Assembly (NCBI GenBank): GCA_004173355.1
Contig: SEAD01000006.1
Location: forward strand, 1-64,000
Direction of reading: 5' to 3'
DNA from: Chitinophagaceae bacterium
GTDB taxonomy: Bacteria > Bacteroidota > Bacteroidia > Chitinophagales > Chitinophagaceae
Length of the DNA: 64,000 bases
Translations under genes and position numbers: made by a program
Notes under the pieces: generated by a model
The model's input: the letters and a program-made list of their open reading frames with translations, nothing else
Database searches by the model: none
Told to the model about the DNA's origin: nothing
Shown: positions 48,278 through 57,457 of the stretch, piece after piece
Position numbering within the stretch: position 1 is the first letter of the stretch
Layout of the letters: each line of letters starts with the position of its first letter

Positions 48278-48313
48278 CAAAAGTACCGCTATTTATACAA
48301 AAAAGTATAAATA
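48278..48313 (-). promoter_or_regulatory. suf operon promoter: -7 element plus perfect 9-bp inverted repeat
   Basis: Minus-strand TACTTTTG (48285-48278) matches TAnnTTTG; TATTTATAC (48290-48298) - AAAAAA - GTATAAATA (48305-48313). Confidence 0.6.
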
Positions 48314-48452
48314 AAGTTGGAAAAAACCGGCAGTGCTGGGGGCTATGGCGGTTGTCGTTTCCGGGTTCGCGGATTACCGCATTCATGGCGGTTTTCTTAC
48401 ATTGGGGAACGGAAACCAGTCTGTGACCGGTTATGGCGTTTAAACAATTGAT

Positions 48453-48875
48453 ATGTTATATTTTGAACGTGAAATGATCCGTCTCCGCGCGGAAATGGGT
48501 TATGATACGGAGAGCAGCCAGCGGGTGGTGCGCGCAAAAAACCTGATGGACCTTGATTATGCCGGGCCGCATTCGCTGGCGAGCCTGGCCCGCGGGGCGA
48601 TGGTGTCCCCGTTTCATTTTGCGCGGCGGTTCAGGCGGCTATATGGTACCAGTCCCGCCCGGTACCTGACGGATGTCCGCATCCGAAAGTCGATGGCCCT
48701 GCTCAGTGAGGGACATTCGGTGCTGGATACGTGCTACCAGGTAGGGTTTGGGAGCCCGACCAGTTTTGCCGGATTGTTCAAACGGAAAACCGGGGTCAGT
48801 CCTTCCTCTTTCCGTTCGGCCGGTATTGTCCGCCTGGCAAAAAAAGCAGGATCGGAGAGGCAGGCTTCCGTATGA
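48453..48875 (+). CDS. Short AraC-type HTH regulator
   Basis: SLASLARGAMVSPFHFARRFRRLYGTSPARYLTDVRIRKSMALLSEGHSVLDTCYQVGFGSPTSFAGLFKRKTGVSPSSFR. Confidence 0.93.
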   Translation: MLYFEREMIRLRAEMGYDTESSQRVVRAKNLMDLDYAGPHSLASLARGAMVSPFHFARRFRRLYGTSPARYLTDVRIRKSMALLSEGHSVLDTCYQVGFGSPTSFAGLFKRKTGVSPSSFRSAGIVRLAKKAGSERQASV

Positions 48876-48911
48876 TTTTGCAGATTGCAGGCACACTAAA
48901 AAAATACCAGG

Positions 48912-49298
48912 ATGAAGGTTCGTTTGTTAAGTATTATGGTCGATGACCAGGAAAAGGCCGCCGCATTTTATACTTCCGTACTCGGCTTTGTAAAAAAACA
49001 TGATATTCCGATGGGCGCCCATCGCTGGCTCACGGTGGTTGCTGCCGATGAACCGGATGGAACGGAAGTGGTACTTGAACCAATGGCGTTCGCGCCTGCG
49101 CGGGTGTACCAGCAGGAATTATTCAGCGCGGGGATCCCGGTGACCGGTTTCCTGGTGGACGATGTACAGGCAGAATATGACCGCCTTTTGAAGGCGGGTG
49201 TAAAATTCAGCATGGCACCCACCCTGATGGGAACGGTTACCATGGCGGTTTTTGAAGATACCTGCGGCAACCATCTCCAGGTTTTCCAGATGATGTAA
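48912..49298 (+). CDS. VOC/glyoxalase family protein
   Basis: KAAAFYTSVLGFVKKHDIPMGAHRWLTVV...VFEDTCGNHLQVFQM. Confidence 0.92.
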   Translation: MKVRLLSIMVDDQEKAAAFYTSVLGFVKKHDIPMGAHRWLTVVAADEPDGTEVVLEPMAFAPARVYQQELFSAGIPVTGFLVDDVQAEYDRLLKAGVKFSMAPTLMGTVTMAVFEDTCGNHLQVFQMM

Positions 49299-49452
49299 GG
49301 CTTGCCTGCCCGGCAGCTGATGACATTTCACCCTGTTGACCGATGTATTCCCGGAACCAGGACTGTATGATCGTCCAATGAGTGGAAACACTGGAAAAAT
49401 AGCACGCGATTGGGAGCAGGATTGATTTTTTAGGTATCTTTTGCCTGACTTT

Positions 49453-50019
49453 ATGCGTCAGGAAAAAGCTACCACGAACCCCACCGCCCTGCAACAGATC
49501 GTTGCCATCAAGGCAGATGATAATCTCGTTTTGAAGGCCTTGTACCAGGAAAACTATCCCCGGGTGGAGAAGTTCGTCCTGGCCAATAACGGATCCGCCG
49601 ACGAAGCGCGTGATCTTTTCCAGGAAGCCTTCATTGCCTGCTGGCGCAATATCCAGCTCGATCGTTTTGTTCCCGAAAATGACACCGCACTGGCCGGTTA
49701 CCTGTACCGTATTGCAAGGAATAAATGGATGGACCACCTGCGCTCGGGGCGTTATCTCAAAACGGTACCGCTGGTGGAAGAGCAGGTTGACCAGCCGCAG
49801 GATGAGGAAGTGGAGCCGCAACAGGCGGCTTACCTGAAGGCGGTGCGGGAGAATTTTACGAAACTGGGCCGGAATTGCCAGGAGGTACTCACCCGGTTCT
49901 ATTTTAAAAAGGAATCGATGGGTGAAATAGCCCAGGCATTCGACTGGACCGATGCCACCGCACGGAATACAAAATACCGCTGCCTGCAGAAGCTGAAGGA
50001 TTTTTTAAAGACTAAATAG
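49453..50019 (+). CDS. ECF-type RNA polymerase sigma factor
   Basis: FVLANNGSADEARDLFQEAFIACWRNI; QEVLTRFYFKKESMGEIAQAFDWTDATARNTKYRCLQKLKDF. Confidence 0.93.
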   Translation: MRQEKATTNPTALQQIVAIKADDNLVLKALYQENYPRVEKFVLANNGSADEARDLFQEAFIACWRNIQLDRFVPENDTALAGYLYRIARNKWMDHLRSGRYLKTVPLVEEQVDQPQDEEVEPQQAAYLKAVRENFTKLGRNCQEVLTRFYFKKESMGEIAQAFDWTDATARNTKYRCLQKLKDFLKTK

Positions 50020-50024
50020 AAAAC

Positions 50025-50765
50025 TTGGATCAATATCCTGACATATCACCTGAAGTACTCGAACGGATCGAGCGATACCTGACCCTCCGGATGGAGCCGG
50101 GCGAAACTGCTGCATTTGAATCGGAGCTGGATACAGACCCCGTGCTCCGGGCGCAGACCGCTGAAATCCGTTTGCTGATTACCGGCATCAGGGAGGTGTC
50201 GGTTGCGGAGCAAATGAAAGGCTTCCATGCCGGATTACAAGCGGGCAAACAGGAGGAGCAGGCGCCGCCTCGGATAGGCGGGCTGAAACGATGGCTGGTA
50301 GCGGCTTCTGTCATTGCGGTAGTGGGCATCGGGACATGGTTTGCCCTTGGTCGCGGACCACAGCAGAATGGGATCTATGCATCTTACTATGAAAAAGACC
50401 CGGGTCTTCTTTCGGCGATGGGTTCCACTTCCGATAATTATGACTTCGACCGGGCGATGATCGATTATAAAAAAGGGGATCATGCCGCCGCGATCAAAAC
50501 CTGGGAGTTACTGGTGAAGTCATCGCCGGCAAATGACACGCTGAATTATTTCCTCGGATCCGCCTGGCTGGCGCAGGGTGATGCCCCGAAGGCATTGTCC
50601 TATTTCAATAAGGTAATCAGCACAGGCAAAAGTGTTTTCCTCGATGATACTTATTGGTATGCGGGTCTGGCATTGATCCGGGAAGACCGTAAAGCAGAGG
50701 CGGTGCCCCTGATTGAAAAATCGAAACGGGAAGAGAAAGGGGAGCTTTTGCAAAAGCTGCGCTAG
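50025..50765 (+). CDS. Single-TM protein with TPR-like C-terminus (putative anti-sigma)
   Basis: Directly follows sigma gene (TTG start); TM LVAASVIAVVGIGTWFAL; TPR-like DHAAAIKTWELLVKSSPANDTLNYFLGSAWLAQGDAPKALSYFNKVI. Confidence 0.8.
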   Translation: MDQYPDISPEVLERIERYLTLRMEPGETAAFESELDTDPVLRAQTAEIRLLITGIREVSVAEQMKGFHAGLQAGKQEEQAPPRIGGLKRWLVAASVIAVVGIGTWFALGRGPQQNGIYASYYEKDPGLLSAMGSTSDNYDFDRAMIDYKKGDHAAAIKTWELLVKSSPANDTLNYFLGSAWLAQGDAPKALSYFNKVISTGKSVFLDDTYWYAGLALIREDRKAEAVPLIEKSKREEKGELLQKLR

Positions 50766-50790
50766 TGGCCCCGCGGGTTGTCCGCTCGCG

Positions 50791-51678
50791 TTAATTCCTC
50801 CTCAGTTTTGTACGTTTTACTTTATTACCACGCGGTCCGGTAACAGTAGTAGTCTTGCGTGATACCTTACCACGTGGTCCCGTGACGGTTGTGGTGGTCC
50901 TGGTGGAGCGATACCTCGTCACATTCGCCGAATGACGATGTGCGACAGTAACTGATGTTACGCGGGCAGGGCGGTAAAACACACGCGCACGTGTGACACG
51001 ACGGGTAGTCACAATTGCATACCGTGGTCCATATACAACGCGACGCGGATGGAATACTGCGAAACTGACCGGTCGCCACGGACGCCACCACATCGGGTGA
51101 GCCCGCCAGCGGAACGGTGAACGCCATGCCACATAAGCTGGCGCATAAACATAACGCACCGATGGCCATAACCACACATTTACAATGACACCATTGTATT
51201 CAACGAATGCGGGACCGTGTTCTTCCCGGTTGCCGGTCAGGAAGGCAGCGGCATCACCTTCGGTCGGTTCCACAATCGTTTCTTCCCCATAAATATCTTC
51301 ATCACCCACTATCTGCAGCACGGCCGTGGACTCGCCGGTTTTTTCGAGCTCGATCGTTGCAATATCCTGGTCTTCGGTTTCCGAGACCGCCACCTGAAGG
51401 ACAAACACATGCAGGTCGCCCTCTTTTTTATCAATGACTTTTACATAGTCTGTCTCACCATCGGCATTGAGGTCAAGATTGTTCGCATCATTGCCTTCCG
51501 TATTGAGCAGCTTCTCAAAATCTTCGGGGGAGGATGCTTTTTTGAAAAGGTCAAGAGCAGCTGCGAGACTGAACTGGTCCCCTGGAAGTCCCGTAGAGTC
51601 TGCATCCTGTGCATTTGCCGTGCTGATGGATAAACCACCGGCAAGGGTGCAGATAAGTAATTTCCTGAAAGGTTTCAT
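50791..51678 (-). CDS. Secreted hypothetical protein with acidic N-terminal and Arg-rich aromatic C-terminal halves
   Basis: Signal peptide MKPFRKLLICTLAGGLSISTANAQ; LDLNADGETDYV; C-terminal TTTVTGPRG duplicated. Confidence 0.75.
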   Translation of the reverse strand: MKPFRKLLICTLAGGLSISTANAQDADSTGLPGDQFSLAAALDLFKKASSPEDFEKLLNTEGNDANNLDLNADGETDYVKVIDKKEGDLHVFVLQVAVSETEDQDIATIELEKTGESTAVLQIVGDEDIYGEETIVEPTEGDAAAFLTGNREEHGPAFVEYNGVIVNVWLWPSVRYVYAPAYVAWRSPFRWRAHPMWWRPWRPVSFAVFHPRRVVYGPRYAIVTTRRVTRARVFYRPARVTSVTVAHRHSANVTRYRSTRTTTTVTGPRGKVSRKTTTVTGPRGNKVKRTKLRRN

Positions 51679-51831
51679 AATGTCGGTGTTTGGGGTATGA
51701 GACCTGCTGATACTGCCAGGGTTTAACATACCATTCATAAAAGATTGGATTCATGGATAAAATACATCATAACTCCCGGACCTGCAATGGTCCCCGCGAT
51801 ATTGCTTATATTTCAGGACACAATTGTTTTT

Positions 51832-52257
51832 ATGGGAAAAATAATGCTAACGATCGTTTTGCTGTGTAACGCCCTTTTTGGTTTTTCACAATCAAAACAA
51901 GTCCCCCTGGTAAAAGTAGCAGTGGCTGAATTGCACCAGGCCATGATTGATGCCAACGGGGAAGTGCTCGGCCGGATTGTAGTGGACAGCCTTAACTACG
52001 GACACAGCACCGGTATGGTAGAAGGTAAACAACAGTTTATTTCACGAATTGTATCGGGCCAGTCAGGCTGGGTCACGATCGACATCAAAGATCAGGTCAT
52101 TACCATCAGCGGAAAAACCGCCATCGTGCGGCATATCCTGCACGCAACTACCGATGACAACAATAAACCCGGTGAGGTCAACCTGCGGGTCATGCAGGTG
52201 TGGCAGAAAGATAAAGGCGGATGGAAACTTTTTGGCCGGCAGGCCATGAAGATGTAA
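51832..52257 (+). CDS. Secreted NTF2-like/DUF4440 protein
   Basis: Signal peptide MGKIMLTIVLLCNALFGFSQ; VNLRVMQVWQKDKGGWKLFGRQAMKM. Confidence 0.8.
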   Translation: MGKIMLTIVLLCNALFGFSQSKQVPLVKVAVAELHQAMIDANGEVLGRIVVDSLNYGHSTGMVEGKQQFISRIVSGQSGWVTIDIKDQVITISGKTAIVRHILHATTDDNNKPGEVNLRVMQVWQKDKGGWKLFGRQAMKM

Positions 52258-52380
52258 CGATCGGTTACGTTATCGATTGCGTAGAAAAAGGGCCGGCAGG
52301 ACCAGTGCTTGTTGGCTGGCAGACTTAAATTGTAAGCCGGGATCCACCACGGCGGAGCCCCGGGCAGAAATGTATACGAA

Positions 52381-54267
52381 ATGAAAAAGACAGCCTGGTT
52401 AGTATGCCTCCTTGTTTGCCTCCGGACCAATGCCCAGCAGCGTAATGCCGGTGTGCAGATGGCCGATGCGGCAATAAGTGCATTTAACGACAGCAGTTCC
52501 ATCAGCTCCGGCAGGACGGACGCCGCAAAAATTTCCATCCTGTTATTATCGCTCGAAGCAGTTTGGGATGCCACCGGCAACGGCAAATATTTCAGCTATA
52601 TAAATAAAACAGCCGACCAGCTCGTGCATACAGATGGTTCGCTGAAACTATTACCAGCAGGTGATGCTTCCGCTGCAGCACAGATCCTGCTGGCTTATGA
52701 GGTCACAAAAAAAGACCGCTATCGCAAAGCAGCGGAGACCATTTTCCGTTCAACCATCAATCTGCCCCCGGGAAATACAGCCGCCATCAAAGTCGCGGAA
52801 GCCCTGGCGTTTAATGCGGCCTATACCAGCCTCTTCCAGCTGGACTCTTTGTACCCCGCTATACTTGCGGGTTTCAGGAGTCTGCAACAGCGAACCCTCA
52901 CATATGAAGAAAGGCCATTGCTTTCCCTGTCGCTACTGTATGCCCTTGATAAAATACCAACGGATAAAAAAATTTGGAAAGACCTGCTGACGATGCTGCA
53001 GGCTGATGCAAAAAAACTCCGGCTCGCACAGGATACGGCCACCGGTAAATGGCCCGCAGCCGGCAAAACCGATGAAGCCGGTGAATACGCAACCACTGCG
53101 CTCATTGCTTACATTTTTGCAAAAGGGGCACGGCTCGGTTACGTCGAAGCCGAATACGCGAGGCTCTCCAGGAAGTCATACGACTATATCCAGCAGCAGT
53201 TCCGTGGTGCGAAAACAACAACCGGTCGTGGTGAAAAAGGGAGTACGGATCCAGGTCCAGGTAACGCAGTTCCTTCAAAAGGCAGCAAAACATCCAATGG
53301 GCGGGTGCGCCCGAAACCCGCAAACCAGGTAGCGGAAGATAAAAAGACCGGTACCAACGACAGGGAGACAACCACCGCGAAAACGGCCGGTAGACGGATC
53401 TCCTCGCTCCGCGAATCATTTATGAATGACCCTGCACGTGTCGGATCGTTTATCCTGCTTGCCACCGAAATAGAAAAACAGGAAACTGCAGCAGTGGGCA
53501 AAGGAAAAAAAGTACTGCTCGATTATTATTACAATAACGAATGGCAGAAAAATGCCTTCGGCAAAGAGGAACGCTGGCATTATACCCTGGAAGACCGCTC
53601 CAACAGCGGCTATCATATGCTCGGGGAAATATTCCGTGCACAGGGCGCGACGATTACCAGTCTGCAGGGCTCCGCCGCCGACCTGACCAGGCAACAGGTT
53701 TCCATGTATATTATCGTAGATCCGGACACGGAAAAGGAAACCCCCGATCCGCATTTCCTGCTGAAAGAAGATATCAGATATATCAAACAATGGGTGGACG
53801 CCGGCGGCGTACTGCTGCTGATGGGTAACGACAAGGGCAATGCAGAATTTACCCACCTGAATGAACTGGCTGCGGAATTCGGTCTCCGGTTCAACGAAGA
53901 CAAACAGAACACCGTAATCGACGATACGTTTGAACAGGGTGTGGTGATGACACCCGCTGGCAGCAGGGTATTTGGTGAAAAAACCAGGAAACTTTTCATC
54001 AAGGAGTTCAGTTCGCTCGATGTGAAGGCTCCGGCTGAAACCGTCTTAGCCAAAGGCGATATCAATGTGATGGCCGTAGCCGCTTCCGGTAAAGGCTTTG
54101 TGGTAGCACTTGGTGATCCCTGGATTTATAATGAATATATCGATGGCCGGAAACTGACTCCCGATTTTGAAAACTACCCGGCTACAATGGAATGGGTAAA
54201 GTGGATGCTGGGACTGGCAAAAAAATCACCCGTTGAAATCGAAAGTCCCGTGCAGAAAACGAACTAG
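52381..54267 (+). CDS. GH105/GH88-like (catalytically degenerate) domain fused to DUF4350-like C-terminal domain
   Basis: SLEAVWDATGNGKYFSYINKTADQLVHTDGSLK (GH105-like N-terminus), FMNDPARVGSFILLATEIEK, then VLLDYYYNNEWQKN...MYIIVDPDTEKETPDPHFLLKEDIRYIKQWVDAGGVLLLMGNDKGNAEF. Confidence 0.75.
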   Translation: MKKTAWLVCLLVCLRTNAQQRNAGVQMADAAISAFNDSSSISSGRTDAAKISILLLSLEAVWDATGNGKYFSYINKTADQLVHTDGSLKLLPAGDASAAAQILLAYEVTKKDRYRKAAETIFRSTINLPPGNTAAIKVAEALAFNAAYTSLFQLDSLYPAILAGFRSLQQRTLTYEERPLLSLSLLYALDKIPTDKKIWKDLLTMLQADAKKLRLAQDTATGKWPAAGKTDEAGEYATTALIAYIFAKGARLGYVEAEYARLSRKSYDYIQQQFRGAKTTTGRGEKGSTDPGPGNAVPSKGSKTSNGRVRPKPANQVAEDKKTGTNDRETTTAKTAGRRISSLRESFMNDPARVGSFILLATEIEKQETAAVGKGKKVLLDYYYNNEWQKNAFGKEERWHYTLEDRSNSGYHMLGEIFRAQGATITSLQGSAADLTRQQVSMYIIVDPDTEKETPDPHFLLKEDIRYIKQWVDAGGVLLLMGNDKGNAEFTHLNELAAEFGLRFNEDKQNTVIDDTFEQGVVMTPAGSRVFGEKTRKLFIKEFSSLDVKAPAETVLAKGDINVMAVAASGKGFVVALGDPWIYNEYIDGRKLTPDFENYPATMEWVKWMLGLAKKSPVEIESPVQKTN

Positions 54268-54312
54268 CAGCCAACCGGACAAGGCCGGCACCCGAACCAA
54301 AAAAAGCTTGTG

Positions 54313-55761
54313 ATGAAAAAATTCCTCGACGAAAATTTTTTACTGAAGACCCCCACTGCGGAGCGACTCTATCACGGGTTCGCAAAGGATCTTCCCATTA
54401 TCGATTATCATTGCCACCTGCCGCCGGAACAGATTGCCGCTGATACATCGTTTGAAAATATTACACAACTCTGGCTCGCAGGTGACCATTACAAATGGCG
54501 TGGGATGCGGGCCAACGGGGTGGATGAAACATATTGTACCGGTGGGGCAAGCGACTGGGAGAAGTTCCGTGCCTGGGCCGGGACCGTGCCCTATACCATG
54601 CGGAACCCGCTGTACCACTGGACCCATCTTGAACTACAACGTTATTTCGGGATCAATGAACTGCTGGATGCCGGTAGTGCGCGCAGGATCTATGATGCAT
54701 GTAATGAACAACTGAAATCAAAAGAATTCTCCGTTCGCAATCTCCTGCGAAGGATGAATGTGGAAGTGGTGTGTACCACGGATGACCCGGTGGACTCCCT
54801 TGCCCATCACCAGGTAATAAAAGACAGCGGATTTGAAATACCGGTCCTGCCTGCCTTTCGTCCGGACAAAGCCATGAACACCGGGGACACAACGGCGTTC
54901 AACCAATACGTCACGGCGTTGGGTGCTGCATCCGGCATGGCCATCGAAGGATTTGATGATTACCTTGCTGCACTCCGCAAACGCCATGAATTTTTTGCCA
55001 CCATGGGTTGCGTGATTTCCGATCACGGGATCGAAGAGTTTTATGCAGACGATTATTCCGATGAAGAGATCAGCGGTATCTTTAACCAGGCACGAAGCGG
55101 TATCCACCTGGACTCAACGAAGGTGAATAAGTTCCGCTCGGCGATGCTGCACCAGTTTGCCCTGTGGGACTGGGAAAAGGGTTGGGTACAGCAATACCAT
55201 TTTGGTGTGATCCGGAATAACAATACCCGGATGATGAAATCGCTCGGTCCGGATACCGGCTGGGATTCGATGGGTGATTTCAACCATGCAAAAAATACCG
55301 CGAAATTCCTTGACCGGCTTGACCGGGAAAATAAACTCACAAAAACAATCCTGTACAACCTGAATCCATCAGACAATGAAATGCTGGCAACCATGACCGG
55401 CAACTTCAACGATGGTTCATCTGCAGGCAAAATCCAGTGGGGATCCGCCTGGTGGTTCCTCGACCAGAAGGATGGTATGACCAGGCAGCTGAATACCTTG
55501 TCAACCATGGGTCTGGTCAGCCGTTTCGTCGGTATGCTGACTGATTCACGGAGTTTCCTGTCGTTCCCCCGTCATGAGTATTTCCGCAGGATCGTCTGCG
55601 ACCTGTTTGGCGATGATGTGGAAGCAGGTGAACTGCCGGATGATATCGAATGGCTCGGCAAGCTGGTGCAGGATATCTGTTACTACAATGCAAAGAATTA
55701 TTTTAACTGGGCCTCCCCCGGAAAAGGAAAATCCACACCAGGGGGCCAGTTGCATCAATAA
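54313..55761 (+). CDS. uxaC: Glucuronate/galacturonate isomerase UxaC
   Basis: MKKFLDENFLLKTPTAERLYHGFAKDLPIIDYHCHLPPEQIA...VVCTTDDPVDSL; FLSFPRHEYFRRI. Confidence 0.97.
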   Translation: MKKFLDENFLLKTPTAERLYHGFAKDLPIIDYHCHLPPEQIAADTSFENITQLWLAGDHYKWRGMRANGVDETYCTGGASDWEKFRAWAGTVPYTMRNPLYHWTHLELQRYFGINELLDAGSARRIYDACNEQLKSKEFSVRNLLRRMNVEVVCTTDDPVDSLAHHQVIKDSGFEIPVLPAFRPDKAMNTGDTTAFNQYVTALGAASGMAIEGFDDYLAALRKRHEFFATMGCVISDHGIEEFYADDYSDEEISGIFNQARSGIHLDSTKVNKFRSAMLHQFALWDWEKGWVQQYHFGVIRNNNTRMMKSLGPDTGWDSMGDFNHAKNTAKFLDRLDRENKLTKTILYNLNPSDNEMLATMTGNFNDGSSAGKIQWGSAWWFLDQKDGMTRQLNTLSTMGLVSRFVGMLTDSRSFLSFPRHEYFRRIVCDLFGDDVEAGELPDDIEWLGKLVQDICYYNAKNYFNWASPGKGKSTPGGQLHQ

Positions 55762-55767
55762 TAACGT

Positions 55768-56781
55768 ATGGTTTTTTGTTTTGGTGAATTGTTATTGCGG
55801 ATGTCGCCGGTGCTCGATGGCGAATGGATCAGTTCCGCTTCCATGCCGGTGTATGTAGGCGGGGCGGAGCTCAATGCAGCTACTGCGCTGGCCAACTGGA
55901 AGATTCCCGTTGGCTACTGTACCGCACTGCCGGATCATTACCTCGCCGATGAAATCATTACTGCGATCCGTGCAAGGGGTATTGATCCATCACCCATCCA
56001 CCGCTCAGAGGGGAGGATCGGGGTGTATTATTTACCACAGGGTGCCGACCTGAAAAATGCCGGGGTGATCTACGACCGTGCCGGGTCTGCCTTTGCTGGC
56101 TTGCAGCCGGGTGTGATCGATTGGGACAAAACCCTGGCGGGATACAGCTGGTTTCATTTCAGTGCTATCAGCCCTGCATTGACAACACATACGGCGGCAC
56201 TTTGTCTGGAAGCGCTGGAAGCCGCATCCAGACTGGGTCTCACCATCTCGGTTGACCTGAACTATCGCGCCAAACTCTGGCAGTATGGGGTGCGGCCACC
56301 GGATATAATGAATGTGCTGGTAAAACATTGCCATGTTGTGATGGGAAATACCTGGGCGGTGGAAAGCCTGCTGGGTATTCCATCACCGATCAGCGACAGT
56401 GCGGGCCGGAGCACATCCGAATTGGTCAGTGCTGCAAAAGAGAGCATGGTTATGGTGCGCGAAAGCTATCCATTGGTTAAAACCATCGCGTATACCTTCC
56501 GGCTGGCGGATGAATACTTCGCGGTTATTGATCAGCAGGGGGAGGTGCAGGTATCCGGTCATTTCCGCATTACCGATGTGGTGGATCGCGTGGGTTCGGG
56601 TGATTGTTTTATGGGCGGTCTTATTTATGGATTGTATAACGGTTCCACTGCGGAGGAGACCATCGATTTTGCCGCGGCTGCAGCGGTTGGTAAACTGCAT
56701 GAGCAGGGTGATGCCAGCCGCCAGTCAGCAGAAGATGTAAAAAAAGTTTTGAATACACTTTCAATCAAAGCAAATGGATAA
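55768..56781 (+). CDS. kdgK: PfkB-family carbohydrate kinase, probable 2-keto-3-deoxygluconate kinase
   Basis: VGGAELNAATALANW; DRVGSGDCFMGGLIYGLYNG; operon context. Confidence 0.88.
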   Translation: MVFCFGELLLRMSPVLDGEWISSASMPVYVGGAELNAATALANWKIPVGYCTALPDHYLADEIITAIRARGIDPSPIHRSEGRIGVYYLPQGADLKNAGVIYDRAGSAFAGLQPGVIDWDKTLAGYSWFHFSAISPALTTHTAALCLEALEAASRLGLTISVDLNYRAKLWQYGVRPPDIMNVLVKHCHVVMGNTWAVESLLGIPSPISDSAGRSTSELVSAAKESMVMVRESYPLVKTIAYTFRLADEYFAVIDQQGEVQVSGHFRITDVVDRVGSGDCFMGGLIYGLYNGSTAEETIDFAAAAAVGKLHEQGDASRQSAEDVKKVLNTLSIKANG

Positions 56782-57433
56782 CCAGGAAAATTTTATAGCA
56801 CAGGTGAAAGAACAGGGGATACTGCCCCTGTTTTACCACAATGACCCGGTGGTATGTGTGGAGGTGGTGAAAGCCCTCTATAAAGCGGGCGTGCGGGTGA
56901 TAGAATTTACCAATCGTGGCGAAGCCGCGCTGGACAATTTCCGTGTGCTGGCTGCATTAAAGTCAGAGCTCGAAGGGCTGGTGATTGCCGTGGGCACTAT
57001 CCGCACTGCAGAACAGGCACGCAGGTTTATCGACGCCGGTGCCGATTTCCTGATCAGTCCCGTGTTTGATGCCGATGTGGCCGATATCGCTTATATCAAC
57101 AAGGTATTGTGGATTCCGGGTTGTATGACACCGACCGAAGTCCACGAGGCAGGTAAGGCAGGATGCAGGCTGGTAAAGGTTTTCCCGGGAAATGTAGTAG
57201 GGCCGGCGTTTGTGAGCGGTGTCAGGGAATTGTTTCCGGAAATAGAATTCATGCCAACCGGTGGTGTGGAAATTGAAAAGGAAAATATGTTTGCCTGGTT
57301 TAATGCGGGGGTCTGTGCCGTGGGGCTTGGAAGTAAACTGGTGACGAAAGCTATACTCGAGAACAGGGAATATTTCCGCATTACCGATCTCACCGAAAAG
57401 GCGCTGGACCTGGTGAAGCAGTACCGCGAGTAA
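56774..57433 (+). CDS. eda: KDPG/KHG aldolase
   Basis: GILPLFYHNDPVVCVEVVKALYKAGVRVIEFTNRGEAAL; GCRLVKVFPGNVVGPAFV; MPTGGVE. Confidence 0.95.
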   Translation: MDNQENFIAQVKEQGILPLFYHNDPVVCVEVVKALYKAGVRVIEFTNRGEAALDNFRVLAALKSELEGLVIAVGTIRTAEQARRFIDAGADFLISPVFDADVADIAYINKVLWIPGCMTPTEVHEAGKAGCRLVKVFPGNVVGPAFVSGVRELFPEIEFMPTGGVEIEKENMFAWFNAGVCAVGLGSKLVTKAILENREYFRITDLTEKALDLVKQYRE

Positions 57434-57457
57434 CAAACAACGATCTAACGACACTGT

